Made by a program: the position numbers and the translations under genes
The notes under the pieces: model-generated
The model's input: only the letters and a program-made list of their open reading frames with translations
What the model was told of the DNA's origin: nothing
The model's database searches: none
Part shown: positions 14,650 to 20,866 of the stretch, piece after piece
How the letters are laid out: each line of letters opens with the position of its first letter
Numbering within the stretch: the first letter of the stretch is position 1
NCBI GenBank assembly: GCA_009377735.1
Contig: WHTL01000017.1
Span: 1 to 20,866 of the forward strand
Length of the DNA: 20,866 nucleotides
Origin: Acidimicrobiia bacterium
GTDB lineage: Bacteria; Actinomycetota; Acidimicrobiia; Spongiisociales; ZC4RG35
Reading direction: 5' to 3'

Positions 14650-15663
14650 TCAGACGCCGAGGAATCGGTCTCGTCCGGCGACGAGGGCATCAATCTTGCG
14701 GTCCACAATTGTGCGGTTCAGCATCCAGAAGCCGCAGTCCGGATGCACCCAACCGACGCGGTTCGGCCCCAGGGTTTCCACAGCGTGCTCGATCCGCGAT
14801 GCAACCTCGTCGGCCGTCTCCACATGGTTCACCTTGACGTCGATCACCCCGACGCCCATCGACAGGTGATCGCCGACGCCCTTCAACCAGTCGAGATCCG
14901 AGCGGGGCCTATGTGCCACCTCGAGGATCAGGTGGTCGGCATGGAGACCGTTGAGGAAATTCACCAGCGGACGCCAGTCCCCTGATTGGACGGACTGACC
15001 GCCATAGTTCCCGAAACAGAAATGCACGGCTTTCTCCACAGTCACGCGGTCCAGAATCCGGTTGATCGCCGCCTGGGCGAGCGCCGCATGTTGAGGGCTA
15101 CCTGGCACGTTCGCCTCGTCGATCTGGACACAAGCAGCCGGGATATCAGCGACCTGCTTGGCGAGCGCATCGGCGATGGCCAACGTCAACTTCTCCACGT
15201 CGTTGTAGTGGTCGTCGAGGAGCATCCGGGCGAGCATGAATGGACTCGTCATCGTGAACTTGAATGGTCCGTCTGCTACGGAGGCGGACTGTTGACAGGC
15301 TGCTGGTAGATCCAGGGTTCCCTCCCCTATATCTCCCTCGACGACTCCTGCCGGCTTGCGACGGAACTCGACCTCGCCTTTGGAACGGAATGCGGCGGCG
15401 TCACTGCGTCCTACATCCCTACGGACGCCCCCAAACTGCGATACGAAGTAGTCGATCATCCCGTTCGTCTCGGGGTGGTTTCGATCGAAGCGATACAGTT
15501 CGCCGTCGGTGGGGAGGTCGACGCCCGCTCGTCGCTGGGTGTGGATCACCGCGGCTGTGGCGTCGAGCATCGCTTGCTCGGACGGTGAGGCCAGGAGCCA
15601 GTCGATGGGCGCGTACGACCCGACAGTGGTCGTCAGGATCTCCGACGTTCTCTCTTCTTTCAT
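14650..15663 (-). CDS. MetE-like (cobalamin-independent methionine synthase family) zinc methyltransferase
   Basis: 337-aa single-domain protein related to the catalytic C-terminal half of MetE. The zinc ligands are in place: His214 and Cys216 in HFCFGNYG, Glu248 in LILEVAH, and Cys310 in HPDCGF. The N-terminal TTTVGSY block is typical. Full MetE is about 750 aa with an N-terminal folate-binding repeat, which is absent here. Stand-alone members use other methyl donors or act on other thiols or small molecules, so it is not safely a methionine synthase. GGGAGAG precedes ATG 15663. Upstream lies the palindrome TTGCAC-N5-GTGCAA, a likely operator. It is convergent with the ABC operon and need not belong to the same pathway. 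Confidence 0.85.
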   Translation of the reverse strand: MKEERTSEILTTTVGSYAPIDWLLASPSEQAMLDATAAVIHTQRRAGVDLPTDGELYRFDRNHPETNGMIDYFVSQFGGVRRDVGRSDAAAFRSKGEVEFRRKPAGVVEGDIGEGTLDLPAACQQSASVADGPFKFTMTSPFMLARMLLDDHYNDVEKLTLAIADALAKQVADIPAACVQIDEANVPGSPQHAALAQAAINRILDRVTVEKAVHFCFGNYGGQSVQSGDWRPLVNFLNGLHADHLILEVAHRPRSDLDWLKGVGDHLSMGVGVIDVKVNHVETADEVASRIEHAVETLGPNRVGWVHPDCGFWMLNRTIVDRKIDALVAGRDRFLGV

Positions 15664-15694
15664 TCTCTCCCGTTCGAATCAATGGAGGCTCGAA

Positions 15695-15711
15695 TTGCAC
15701 AGATCGTGCAA
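15695..15711. promoter_or_regulatory. Perfect palindrome upstream of the MetE-like gene
   Basis: TTGCAC and GTGCAA are perfect 6-bp arms around AGATC, located 32 bp upstream of the MetE-like start codon. The size and place suit a repressor or activator dimer site. No matching copy was noticed elsewhere in the window. Confidence 0.45.
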
Positions 15712-15720
15712 GTCCCGTAG

Positions 15721-15749
15721 CAACCTCACGGTCGGGGGACCGAAGGTTG
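15721..15749. other. Stable hairpin upstream of the MetE-like gene
   Basis: CAACCT (15721-15726) pairs with AGGTTG (15744-15749), and CGGTC with GACCG inside it, around a GGGG loop. That gives 11 base pairs with one small internal loop. It may be a terminator or leader structure; no known riboswitch architecture was recognised. The rest of 15750-15963 shows no gene; a possible tRNA -10 box TATTCT lies at 15947-15952. Confidence 0.45.
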
Positions 15750-15963
15750 TGGAATGATAGCCCGCGACCAACTTAACGACGACCACTGAAGGTGGGTTGT
15801 GGAACCGAATCGACGAGCTGAAGACATTGGGTTCCCAGTGATAGATTGTTCCTCGCTGGAAACGTTTTCTCCGAAGGGTCGGCGATTTATCATCCGGTCA
15901 AATCGCGGTGCTCCAGTTGCCTGTTCCTTCCGTTCAACGGATCCGGTATTCTCGATGCGACAA

Positions 15964-16037
15964 GGGGCTGTAGCTCAGTTCGGCAGAGCACCTGCTTTGC
16001 AAGCAGGGGGTCAGGGGTTCAAATCCCCTCAGCTCCA
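15964..16037 (+). tRNA. tRNA-Ala (anticodon UGC)
   Basis: A full cloverleaf can be drawn. The acceptor stem GGGGCTG/CAGCTCC contains the G3-U70 wobble pair that identifies alanine tRNAs. The anticodon stem is CCTGC/GCAGG with loop TTTGCAA, giving anticodon UGC (15998-16000). The T arm is AGGGG-TTCAAAT-CCCCT and the discriminator is A16037. The 3' CCA is not encoded (sequence continues CAA). Decodes GCA and related alanine codons. Confidence 0.95.
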
Positions 16038-16073
16038 CAACGGGCGCTCTGGTGGGGCGGAGACTCCCTGCGA

Positions 16074-16118
16074 TTTGCAAGCGATGGGTCAGGGGTTCAA
16101 ATCCCCTCAGCTCCACCA
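16074..16118 (+). repeat. Partial duplicate of the tRNA-Ala 3' half (att-like)
   Basis: Positions 16074-16116 repeat 15996-16038 with only three adjacent mismatches (16083-16085). The copy covers the anticodon loop, T arm and 3' end at an offset of 78 bp, with the last 31 bp identical. No 5' half or acceptor partner exists before it, so it is not a second tRNA. The copy is followed by an encoded CCA, which the intact gene lacks. It resembles the att duplication left by tRNA-targeting integrative elements, but no integrase is in the window. Confidence 0.8.
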
Positions 16119-16406
16119 ACTACTACCGCACGAAGTCGACCGTTTACTTGGATTGCTCGTGCCGTGGACAAACGACCTCACCGCGACGATGACTGCGTCG
16201 CCGCTGACCTGGTTGCGGATGAGTATGGAGGGTGTCCGTTAGAGGGTTTCCCCAATTTTCACACCCGACAGCTGATAAGGCTGATCCGCTCCCCGGCTAA
16301 CCTGACCATGGATGGCGATTTATCTGGTCGAGGGTCCTCTCTCCGACGCCGGCGGGTCATCGCTGCGGCCCCGTTGGGTGAACGACGAAGAAATTTCGGT
16401 CAGGTA
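16119..16406. other. Gene-free stretch between the tRNA copy and the YCII/sigma operon
   Basis: About 290 bp with open frames but no recognisable protein, no ribosome binding site before any start, and no RNA structure I can identify. It could be decayed DNA from whatever created the tRNA duplicate. Confidence 0.4.
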
Positions 16407-16434
16407 TGTCGAAATCGGGGCTGACGGCTGCGAT
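16407..16434 (+). promoter_or_regulatory. Candidate ECF42-type promoter
   Basis: TGTCGA (16407-16412) is followed after 18 bp by CGAT (16431-16434), about 50 bp before the YCII gene. From memory, ECF42 sigma factors recognise TGTCGA at -35 and a CGA/TC-type element at -10 in front of DGPF genes. This fits autoregulation by the sigma factor encoded downstream. Confidence 0.6.
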
Positions 16435-16485
16435 GTTCGTGTGTAAAGGCCGAGCGAGGCCGTCACAACCACCAAGGAGAAGACG

Positions 16486-16875
16486 ATGAAATACGTCATC
16501 CTGATCCATTCCAATCCCCAGCCTTGGGGTCATCCAACCAGTGACTTCATGAAGGAGCACCAGGAGCTGCCGCAACAGGAGCGAGATCGGCTCAATTCCG
16601 ACTTTGAGACGGTGATGGGGGAGTTACATGAGAGGGGCGAATTGCTCACGGGAGCCGCATTGGGAGACCCGACGACGGCACGGCTGTACCGATGGGACAA
16701 GAAGCCCATCGCCACCGACGGACCCTACTCCGAGGCCAAGGAGCATCTTGCCGGGTTCTTTCTCCTCGACGTGGAGAGTCAGGAGAGAGCCGAGGAGGTC
16801 GTGGCGAAGTTCGCTGGGCCCGGGGAGACCGTGGAGCTGAGACCGGTGATGGAGATGGGTGGCAGCGCCCAGTAG
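16486..16875 (+). CDS. DGPF/YCII-domain protein
   Basis: 129-aa small cytoplasmic protein of the YCII-related (ferredoxin-like fold) family. It carries the family's DGPF-type motif as DGPY (residues 78-81) in PIATDGPYSEAKEHLAGFFLL. Molecular function is unknown for the family. Genes of this type are the characteristic neighbours and targets of ECF42 sigma factors, and one follows here with a 17-bp overlap. AAGGAGAA precedes ATG 16486, and an ECF42-like promoter lies about 50 bp upstream. Confidence 0.9.
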   Translation: MKYVILIHSNPQPWGHPTSDFMKEHQELPQQERDRLNSDFETVMGELHERGELLTGAALGDPTTARLYRWDKKPIATDGPYSEAKEHLAGFFLLDVESQERAEEVVAKFAGPGETVELRPVMEMGGSAQ

Positions 16876-18094
16876 CCAGCAGGAGGACGTGTGGCGTCGG
16901 GAGACGCCACACGTCCTCACTGCATTACTGCAGAAGTACGGAGACATGGACGGCTGCGAGGACGCGGTCCAGGAGGCCCTCGTCGCAGCCTCGGAGCAGT
17001 GGCCGGTCGAGGGGATCCCGGATCAGCCCCGAGGATGGCTGATCCGCGTGGCCGATCGACGTATGGTCGATCAACTCCGCCGCGCCTCGGCCCGCTCCAA
17101 CCGTGAGGAAGCAGTCTCGCGAGCATCGCCATCCGACAAGCTGGTAACACCCGCCATCGACGAGGAGGCGCCCGCCGACGATACGCTTCTCCTTCTCCTG
17201 CTGTGTGCCCACCCGGACCTCTCGGTGTCCTCGCAAGTGGCACTGACCCTGCGAGCGGTGGCCGGATTGACCACAGCACAGATCGCGGCCGCCTTCCTCG
17301 TGCCCGAATCGACGATGTCGCAACGGATCAGCCGAGCCAAGACGACGATTAGCGGGGCCGAGCCCCGTTTCCCGTCCCCCGAGGAGAGCCGTTTGGGAGA
17401 TCGGTTGGCTGCGGTACACCACGTCCTCTACGTCGTTTTCACCGAAGGGCACACCGCCAGCTCGGGTGACACATTGCTCGACGGGTCCTTGGCAGAGGAG
17501 GCGATCAGACTCACCCGAAGGCTCCACCAGGCTCGACCACGAGATGATGAGCTGACGGGTTTGCTGGCCCTGATGTTGCTGACCCATGCCCGGCGCCATG
17601 CCCGTACCAACTCGTCGGGGGACCTGGTGCCATTGCAACATCAGGATCGGCTGCTGTGGGACGACGAGGCCATCGGCGAAGGTGTCGCCATGGTGGAGTC
17701 GGCTCTACCCGTCGGCCAGGTGGGTCCGTACCAACTCCAGGCGGCGATCGCGGCATGCCACTCCGAAGCCAAGACGTGGGCTGATACCGACTGGGAGCAA
17801 ATCACGATCCTCTATCGGATGTTGGAACGCATCGCACCCGGTCCGGCTGTGTCTCTGAATCTGGCAGTCGCCGTGGGAATGTCGGCCGGGCCGGTATCGG
17901 GTCTAGAGGTGGTGGAGCTCCTGTTGGACAACACGCAGATGGTCCGACATCACCGGACCCACGCGGTGCGGGCCCATCTCCTCGAGATGGCCGGCCGAAC
18001 CGGGGAGGCCCGAGCGGCGTATCTGGAGGCGGCGAGACTCACCCGAAGTGTTCCCGAACAGCGATACCTCAACTCGCGGGCGGCTGGTCTCTGA
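16859..18094 (+). CDS. ECF42-type RNA polymerase sigma factor with C-terminal extension
   Basis: 411-aa protein. Residues ~15-90 hold sigma region 2 (KYGDMDGCEDAVQEALVAA, then PRGWLIRVADRRMVDQLRR). Residues ~125-165 hold region 4 with the helix-turn-helix GLTTAQIAAAFLVPESTMSQ. Residues ~185-411 are the long helical/TPR-like extension (LAAVHHVLYVVFTEGH, LLLTHARRHAR) that defines the ECF42 group and replaces a dedicated anti-sigma factor. Two starts are possible: GTG 16859, overlapping the YCII gene, or GTG 16889, which has AGGAGG only 2 bp upstream. I use 16859. A perfect hairpin covers this region. ECF42 proteins typically activate their DGPF neighbours. Confidence 0.9.
   Translation: MAAPSSQQEDVWRRETPHVLTALLQKYGDMDGCEDAVQEALVAASEQWPVEGIPDQPRGWLIRVADRRMVDQLRRASARSNREEAVSRASPSDKLVTPAIDEEAPADDTLLLLLLCAHPDLSVSSQVALTLRAVAGLTTAQIAAAFLVPESTMSQRISRAKTTISGAEPRFPSPEESRLGDRLAAVHHVLYVVFTEGHTASSGDTLLDGSLAEEAIRLTRRLHQARPRDDELTGLLALMLLTHARRHARTNSSGDLVPLQHQDRLLWDDEAIGEGVAMVESALPVGQVGPYQLQAAIAACHSEAKTWADTDWEQITILYRMLERIAPGPAVSLNLAVAVGMSAGPVSGLEVVELLLDNTQMVRHHRTHAVRAHLLEMAGRTGEARAAYLEAARLTRSVPEQRYLNSRAAGL
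16883..16918 (+). promoter_or_regulatory. Perfect 16-bp stem-loop at the sigma gene start
   Basis: GAGGACGTGTGGCGTC (16883-16898) pairs without mismatch with GACGCCACACGTCCTC (16903-16918) around the 4-nt loop GGGA. It starts 8 bp after the YCII stop and buries most of the AGGAGG box and the GTG at 16889. In RNA it could block sigma translation or attenuate read-through from the YCII gene. No U-run follows. Confidence 0.75.
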
Positions 18095-18117
18095 GAATCA
18101 GGCAGACTTACTATTCC

Positions 18118-18147
18118 TTGACAAGAATATTCGCCTAGAGGCATAAT
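18118..18147 (+). promoter_or_regulatory. Consensus promoter with internal palindrome (ArsR-SRPBCC gene)
   Basis: A perfect -35 TTGACA (18118-18123) and -10 CATAAT (18142-18147) are 18 bp apart. The -10 ends 8 bp before ATG 18156, and there is no ribosome binding site, so the mRNA is probably leaderless. The spacer contains the palindrome GAATATTC (18125-18132), a likely autoregulatory operator. Confidence 0.7.
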
Positions 18148-18155
18148 GCTGCAAG

Positions 18156-19028
18156 ATGACTCCAGAGATGGCCGCATCGCAGTTCACCGCACTTGGGGAC
18201 GCCGCCAGATGGCGAATCGTCGAGGTGCTTGCGTCCCAACCCCGCTCCGTCGGTGTGGTCGCCCAACTCATCGGTCGCCGCCAGCCACAGGCGACGAAGC
18301 ACCTTCAGAGGCTGGAGCGGGCCGGGCTGGCCTCAAGCCGCCGTTCCGCCCAGAGGCATTACTACATCCTGGACCCCGAGCCACTGCGCACCCTCGCCGC
18401 CGCCCTCGAAGACCTCGCCGAAACAGTCGACGCTAACAAGGCCGAGTTCGACACCCTTGAGGAGTACATCGCCACCGTGGATTCCGAACGGCAGGCCGCC
18501 AACCGCCAGAATTGGGCGGACGAGCGCACTTTCGAGTTTGAACGTCTCATCCCGGCCCCGCGAGATGTCGTGTGGCGACATCTCACACAGACCGAACTGC
18601 TCGCCGAATGGTGGGCACCTCGCTCTCTGCGGCTATCAAATCTCGTGTTCGATGCATCACCTGGGGGTCGAATCTTCCAGGAGTACGTCGAAAAGGATGA
18701 TGCAGACGGATCGGCCGGTGTCATCGGCCGTGCCGAGGGCACGGTCATCGATGTTGACCCGCCTTCGCGCCTGCGGTTTGGGCTCTCGCCGTTGCTGTCA
18801 GATGGCACCGTCGCGTTCACAGGTCACTATGACATCGGGCTCCGTGATGAGATAGGCGCGACTGCGCTACATGTGAGCCTTCGAATCGCCGACAGCACAA
18901 TCGACTCGGCCGACTTCATCGCAGGTATCCGGAACGGCTGGGACGAGTCTCTCGACAAGCTGGTTGCCGCTGTATCCGCTTCGAACGTGTCCACCAACAG
19001 CCCATTGAACACCAAGGAGAATATGTGA
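18156..19028 (+). CDS. ArsR-type regulator fused to an AHSA1/SRPBCC domain
   Basis: 290-aa two-domain protein. Residues ~1-95 form an ArsR winged helix-turn-helix (FTALGDAARWRIVEVL, then QATKHLQRLERAGLASSRR) without the metal-binding ELCVCDL motif, so it is unlikely to be a classical arsenic sensor. Residues ~125-275 form an AHSA1/SRPBCC ligand-binding barrel (FEFERLIPAPRDVVWRHL, ELLAEWWAPRSLRL). In most genomes these occur as neighbouring genes; here they are one chain, so the barrel may serve as the sensor domain (inference). The reductase gene starts inside its stop (GTGA overlap), forming an operon. Confidence 0.88.
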   Translation: MTPEMAASQFTALGDAARWRIVEVLASQPRSVGVVAQLIGRRQPQATKHLQRLERAGLASSRRSAQRHYYILDPEPLRTLAAALEDLAETVDANKAEFDTLEEYIATVDSERQAANRQNWADERTFEFERLIPAPRDVVWRHLTQTELLAEWWAPRSLRLSNLVFDASPGGRIFQEYVEKDDADGSAGVIGRAEGTVIDVDPPSRLRFGLSPLLSDGTVAFTGHYDIGLRDEIGATALHVSLRIADSTIDSADFIAGIRNGWDESLDKLVAAVSASNVSTNSPLNTKENM

Positions 19029-19612
19029 CCCGCAGAATCGTCACCAACATGGCCCTCTCGCTCGACGGCCGCTATCACGGTCCGGCCGGCCCAGAAGACA
19101 TGGCGTGGGTGATGCCGCACGCCGTCTCGGATATTTCCCGCGACCACCTCACCAGGCTGTGGGAGTCCGCAACAACGGCGCTGCTGGGACGCGTCAATGC
19201 CGAAGGTTTCCTTGGCTACTGGCCGACGGTCGCCGACATGCCCGACGCAGACGAGCGCGACCGCGGCTACGCCACGTGGCTGGTGGAAGCGGACAAGGTC
19301 GTCCTGTCCACAACCCTCACCGAAGCGCCCTGGGAGCGAACCCGTATCGTAAATGCGCCAACCACAGAAGTGGCCGATGAGCTCAAGGAACAAGACGGAG
19401 GTGACATCGTCGTATTCTCCAGTGCAAGCGTCATCAGGGCGCTACTGCAGGCCGATCAAGTCGATCGCCTCGCCCTCACAATTTTCCCCAAGGTTCTCGG
19501 CGGAGGTCCCACGCTCTTTCCCGACGGTCTTCCCGCAGGGGACTGGACACTGGTGAGCGATGACCACGGTGAGGACGGCACCGTCGCCCTCGTCTACGAC
19601 CGCGCCCGATGA
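19025..19612 (+). CDS. RibD C-terminal/DHFR-like reductase family protein
   Basis: 195-aa protein of the dihydrofolate-reductase-like fold (RibD C-terminal family), NADPH-dependent reductases of unknown substrate in most cases. Family features are the N-terminal VTNMALSLDGRYHGP strand, LLGRVNAEGFLGYWP, KVVLSTTL, the VFSSASVIRALLQADQVD segment and FPKVLGGGPTLFPDG. GTG 19025 overlaps the upstream stop by 4 bp and has AAGGAGA before it. Such proteins are commonly paired with ArsR/SRPBCC genes. It ends 29 bp before the convergent aminotransferase gene. Confidence 0.85.
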   Translation: MTRRIVTNMALSLDGRYHGPAGPEDMAWVMPHAVSDISRDHLTRLWESATTALLGRVNAEGFLGYWPTVADMPDADERDRGYATWLVEADKVVLSTTLTEAPWERTRIVNAPTTEVADELKEQDGGDIVVFSSASVIRALLQADQVDRLALTIFPKVLGGGPTLFPDGLPAGDWTLVSDDHGEDGTVALVYDRAR

Positions 19613-19641
19613 CCATCGTCGTCCAAGCTGGGTGGCGCTCT

Positions 19642-20793
19642 TCAATGCGCCAGTAGATCGGCGTGGCTTTCCAGACCGGCGATCACGGCCTCCACATCCT
19701 CGGCCGAGTTGTAGCAATGCCAGGAGAGTCTGATGTTTCCGTCACGGGGCGTGGTCAGGATCCCGTCCTCGGCTAGGGCAGCCACCATGGCCTGTTCGTC
19801 GGTGGTGGGAACTGCGATCATCGGGCCCCGGTGTGCCGGGTCACGTGGAGTCACCATCGGCACTCCGGTTCGGTCGAGACCCTCGATGAGTTGCTCTATC
19901 AGCGTCGCCACGTGTTCCTCGGTCTCGGCGATTCCGATCTCATCCATGAGATCCATCCCGGCGATACCGGCGTAGATGCTAGGTACCGGTGGGGTGCCGC
20001 TCTCGAACTTCGATGCCGTCGCAGACGGTGAGTAGTCGTAGATGTCCATCTTGAAGATATCCTCGTCGGCGAACCACCCGGTTTGGGTCGGTGTGATGTG
20101 GGGCAGGTGGTCGGCCCGGCAGTAGAGGAAGGCAAGCCCCGCGGAGCCGAGAAGGTATTTAAGAGTCCCACCGACCGCGAAATCGACGTCGAGCTCCCGC
20201 ACGTCGATCGGGATCGCACCCACGGCTTGGAACGCGTCAAGGAGGACGAAGGCACCTGCCTCGTGGGCCAGGTCGATGACACCCTCGATGTCGGTCTTGG
20301 AGCCGTTGCGGAAGCAGACATACGTGATGGCTACCAGGGCAGTCTCATCGTCGATGACCTCAGCCATCCGGTCGAGCGACATCGTCCCGTCCGGTGAGGC
20401 GGGAACGTGGATCACCTTGGTTCCCGTCAGCTCTTGGGCGTGCACGATCTGAGCAACGGTGGGGAACTCGAAGTCGCTGAGGACGATGGTGTTGCGTCCC
20501 TCTGGGTGTCGTAGCCCGCCGAGCAGCGAGCTGACCCCGGCGGACACCGATGTGGTGACAGCGATCTCCTCAGTGGAAGCATTCAACAGTCTGGCGAACC
20601 GCGAGCGCGCCCCCTCGTTCAATTCGACCCACAAATCCCACGGTGCGCCCTTCTCGTCCCAGTCCGTGAGATAACGGTCATAGGCGCCGCGCACATCGGT
20701 GGATAGGGCACCCTGAGAGCAGCTGTTGAGGTAGACGGCATGCGCCAGCAGGGGAAAGCGGTCGCGAATCGAGTGGGGGAGCGTTGAGGTCAT
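19642..20793 (-). CDS. Class V aminotransferase (cysteine-desulfurase/isopenicillin-epimerase-like PLP enzyme)
   Basis: 383-aa fold-type I PLP enzyme of class V. The PLP lysine is Lys212 in GGTLKYLLGSAG, preceded by the cofactor-contacting LLDAFQAVGAIPIDV (Asp and Gln) block. The N-terminal VYLNSCSQGALS and SNGVxxG-like ATTSVSAGVSSLL segments are also typical. No catalytic loop cysteine characteristic of cysteine desulfurases stands out, so a transaminase, racemase or lyase role is as likely. ATG 20793 has no strong ribosome binding site. It is monocistronic in view; the 73 bp beyond it (20794-20866) show nothing recognisable. Confidence 0.88.
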   Translation of the reverse strand: MTSTLPHSIRDRFPLLAHAVYLNSCSQGALSTDVRGAYDRYLTDWDEKGAPWDLWVELNEGARSRFARLLNASTEEIAVTTSVSAGVSSLLGGLRHPEGRNTIVLSDFEFPTVAQIVHAQELTGTKVIHVPASPDGTMSLDRMAEVIDDETALVAITYVCFRNGSKTDIEGVIDLAHEAGAFVLLDAFQAVGAIPIDVRELDVDFAVGGTLKYLLGSAGLAFLYCRADHLPHITPTQTGWFADEDIFKMDIYDYSPSATASKFESGTPPVPSIYAGIAGMDLMDEIGIAETEEHVATLIEQLIEGLDRTGVPMVTPRDPAHRGPMIAVPTTDEQAMVAALAEDGILTTPRDGNIRLSWHCYNSAEDVEAVIAGLESHADLLAH

Positions 20794-20866
20794 CGATCAG
20801 CACTCAAGACTAGGACGGTGTTGAACAATCCATGTCACACATCTCTCCGACCAGTCATCACCGCTG

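Noticed and set aside
15664..15790. SAM or cobalamin riboswitch upstream of the MetE-like gene
   Set aside because: A palindrome and one hairpin are visible, but I find no multi-helix junction or conserved riboswitch core.
16041..16118. Second complete tRNA-Ala
   Set aside because: No 5' acceptor strand, D arm or paired anticodon stem exists; only the 3' half is duplicated.
15846..16424. 192-aa open frame across tRNA-Ala and its copy
   Set aside because: It translates the tRNA itself; these tRNA read-through peptides are a well-known annotation artefact.
1..20866. CRISPR array, transposase or integrase
   Set aside because: No regularly spaced direct repeats and no DDE, tyrosine or serine recombinase protein were found.

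Overview
The window looks like a piece of a high-GC actinobacterial chromosome. The clues are several start codons sitting 6-9 bp behind a -10 box (leaderless style), GTG starts, tightly overlapping ATGA/GTGA gene junctions, and a lipoprotein with a long Thr/Glu-rich linker of the kind common in Acidimicrobiia-like lineages. The lineage is an inference, not a proof. The first gene runs off the left edge.

Region 1 (1-6593) is catabolic. The C-terminal part of a family I acyl-CoA transferase is followed by an enoyl-CoA hydratase and an aldehyde dehydrogenase. After a 252-bp gap comes a three-gene operon whose genes overlap by 4 bp. Its outer genes are the two halves of a PEP-synthase/dikinase-like phosphotransferase: a 595-aa protein ending in a phosphohistidine swivel domain, and a 315-aa ATP-grasp domain protein. 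Between them lies a GntR/FCD repressor. The split resembles PpsA/PpsB of phenylphosphate synthase. No pyruvate/PEP-binding barrel is present, so the acceptor is probably another small molecule.

Region 2 (6678-7606) is a small toxin-antitoxin island: a MazF toxin with an RHH antitoxin (minus strand), and a divergent, frameshifted remnant of a Phd-type antitoxin.

Region 3 (7623-14540) continues the catabolic locus. A minus-strand SDR dehydrogenase and MBL-fold hydrolase diverge from a five-gene branched-chain-amino-acid-type (HAAT) ABC importer: two permeases, two ATPases and a lipoprotein receptor. The palindrome TCGATTATCGA, exact or degenerate, occurs upstream of the phosphotransferase/GntR operon, the SDR-MBL operon and the ABC operon. 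This suggests that one regulator, plausibly the encoded GntR protein, controls all three. A 209-bp imperfect palindrome fills the gap between the two permease genes.

Region 4 (14592-16485) holds a bidirectional terminator hairpin, a MetE-like zinc methyltransferase, tRNA-Ala(UGC), and a partial 3' copy of that tRNA 78 bp downstream that resembles an attachment-site scar.

Region 5 (16486-20793) is regulatory and metabolic. It has a DGPF/YCII protein with an ECF42-type sigma factor (an ECF42-like promoter upstream, a perfect 16-bp hairpin at the sigma gene start), an ArsR-SRPBCC fusion regulator with a RibD/DHFR-like reductase, and a convergent class V aminotransferase. No CRISPR array, transposase or integrase was seen.
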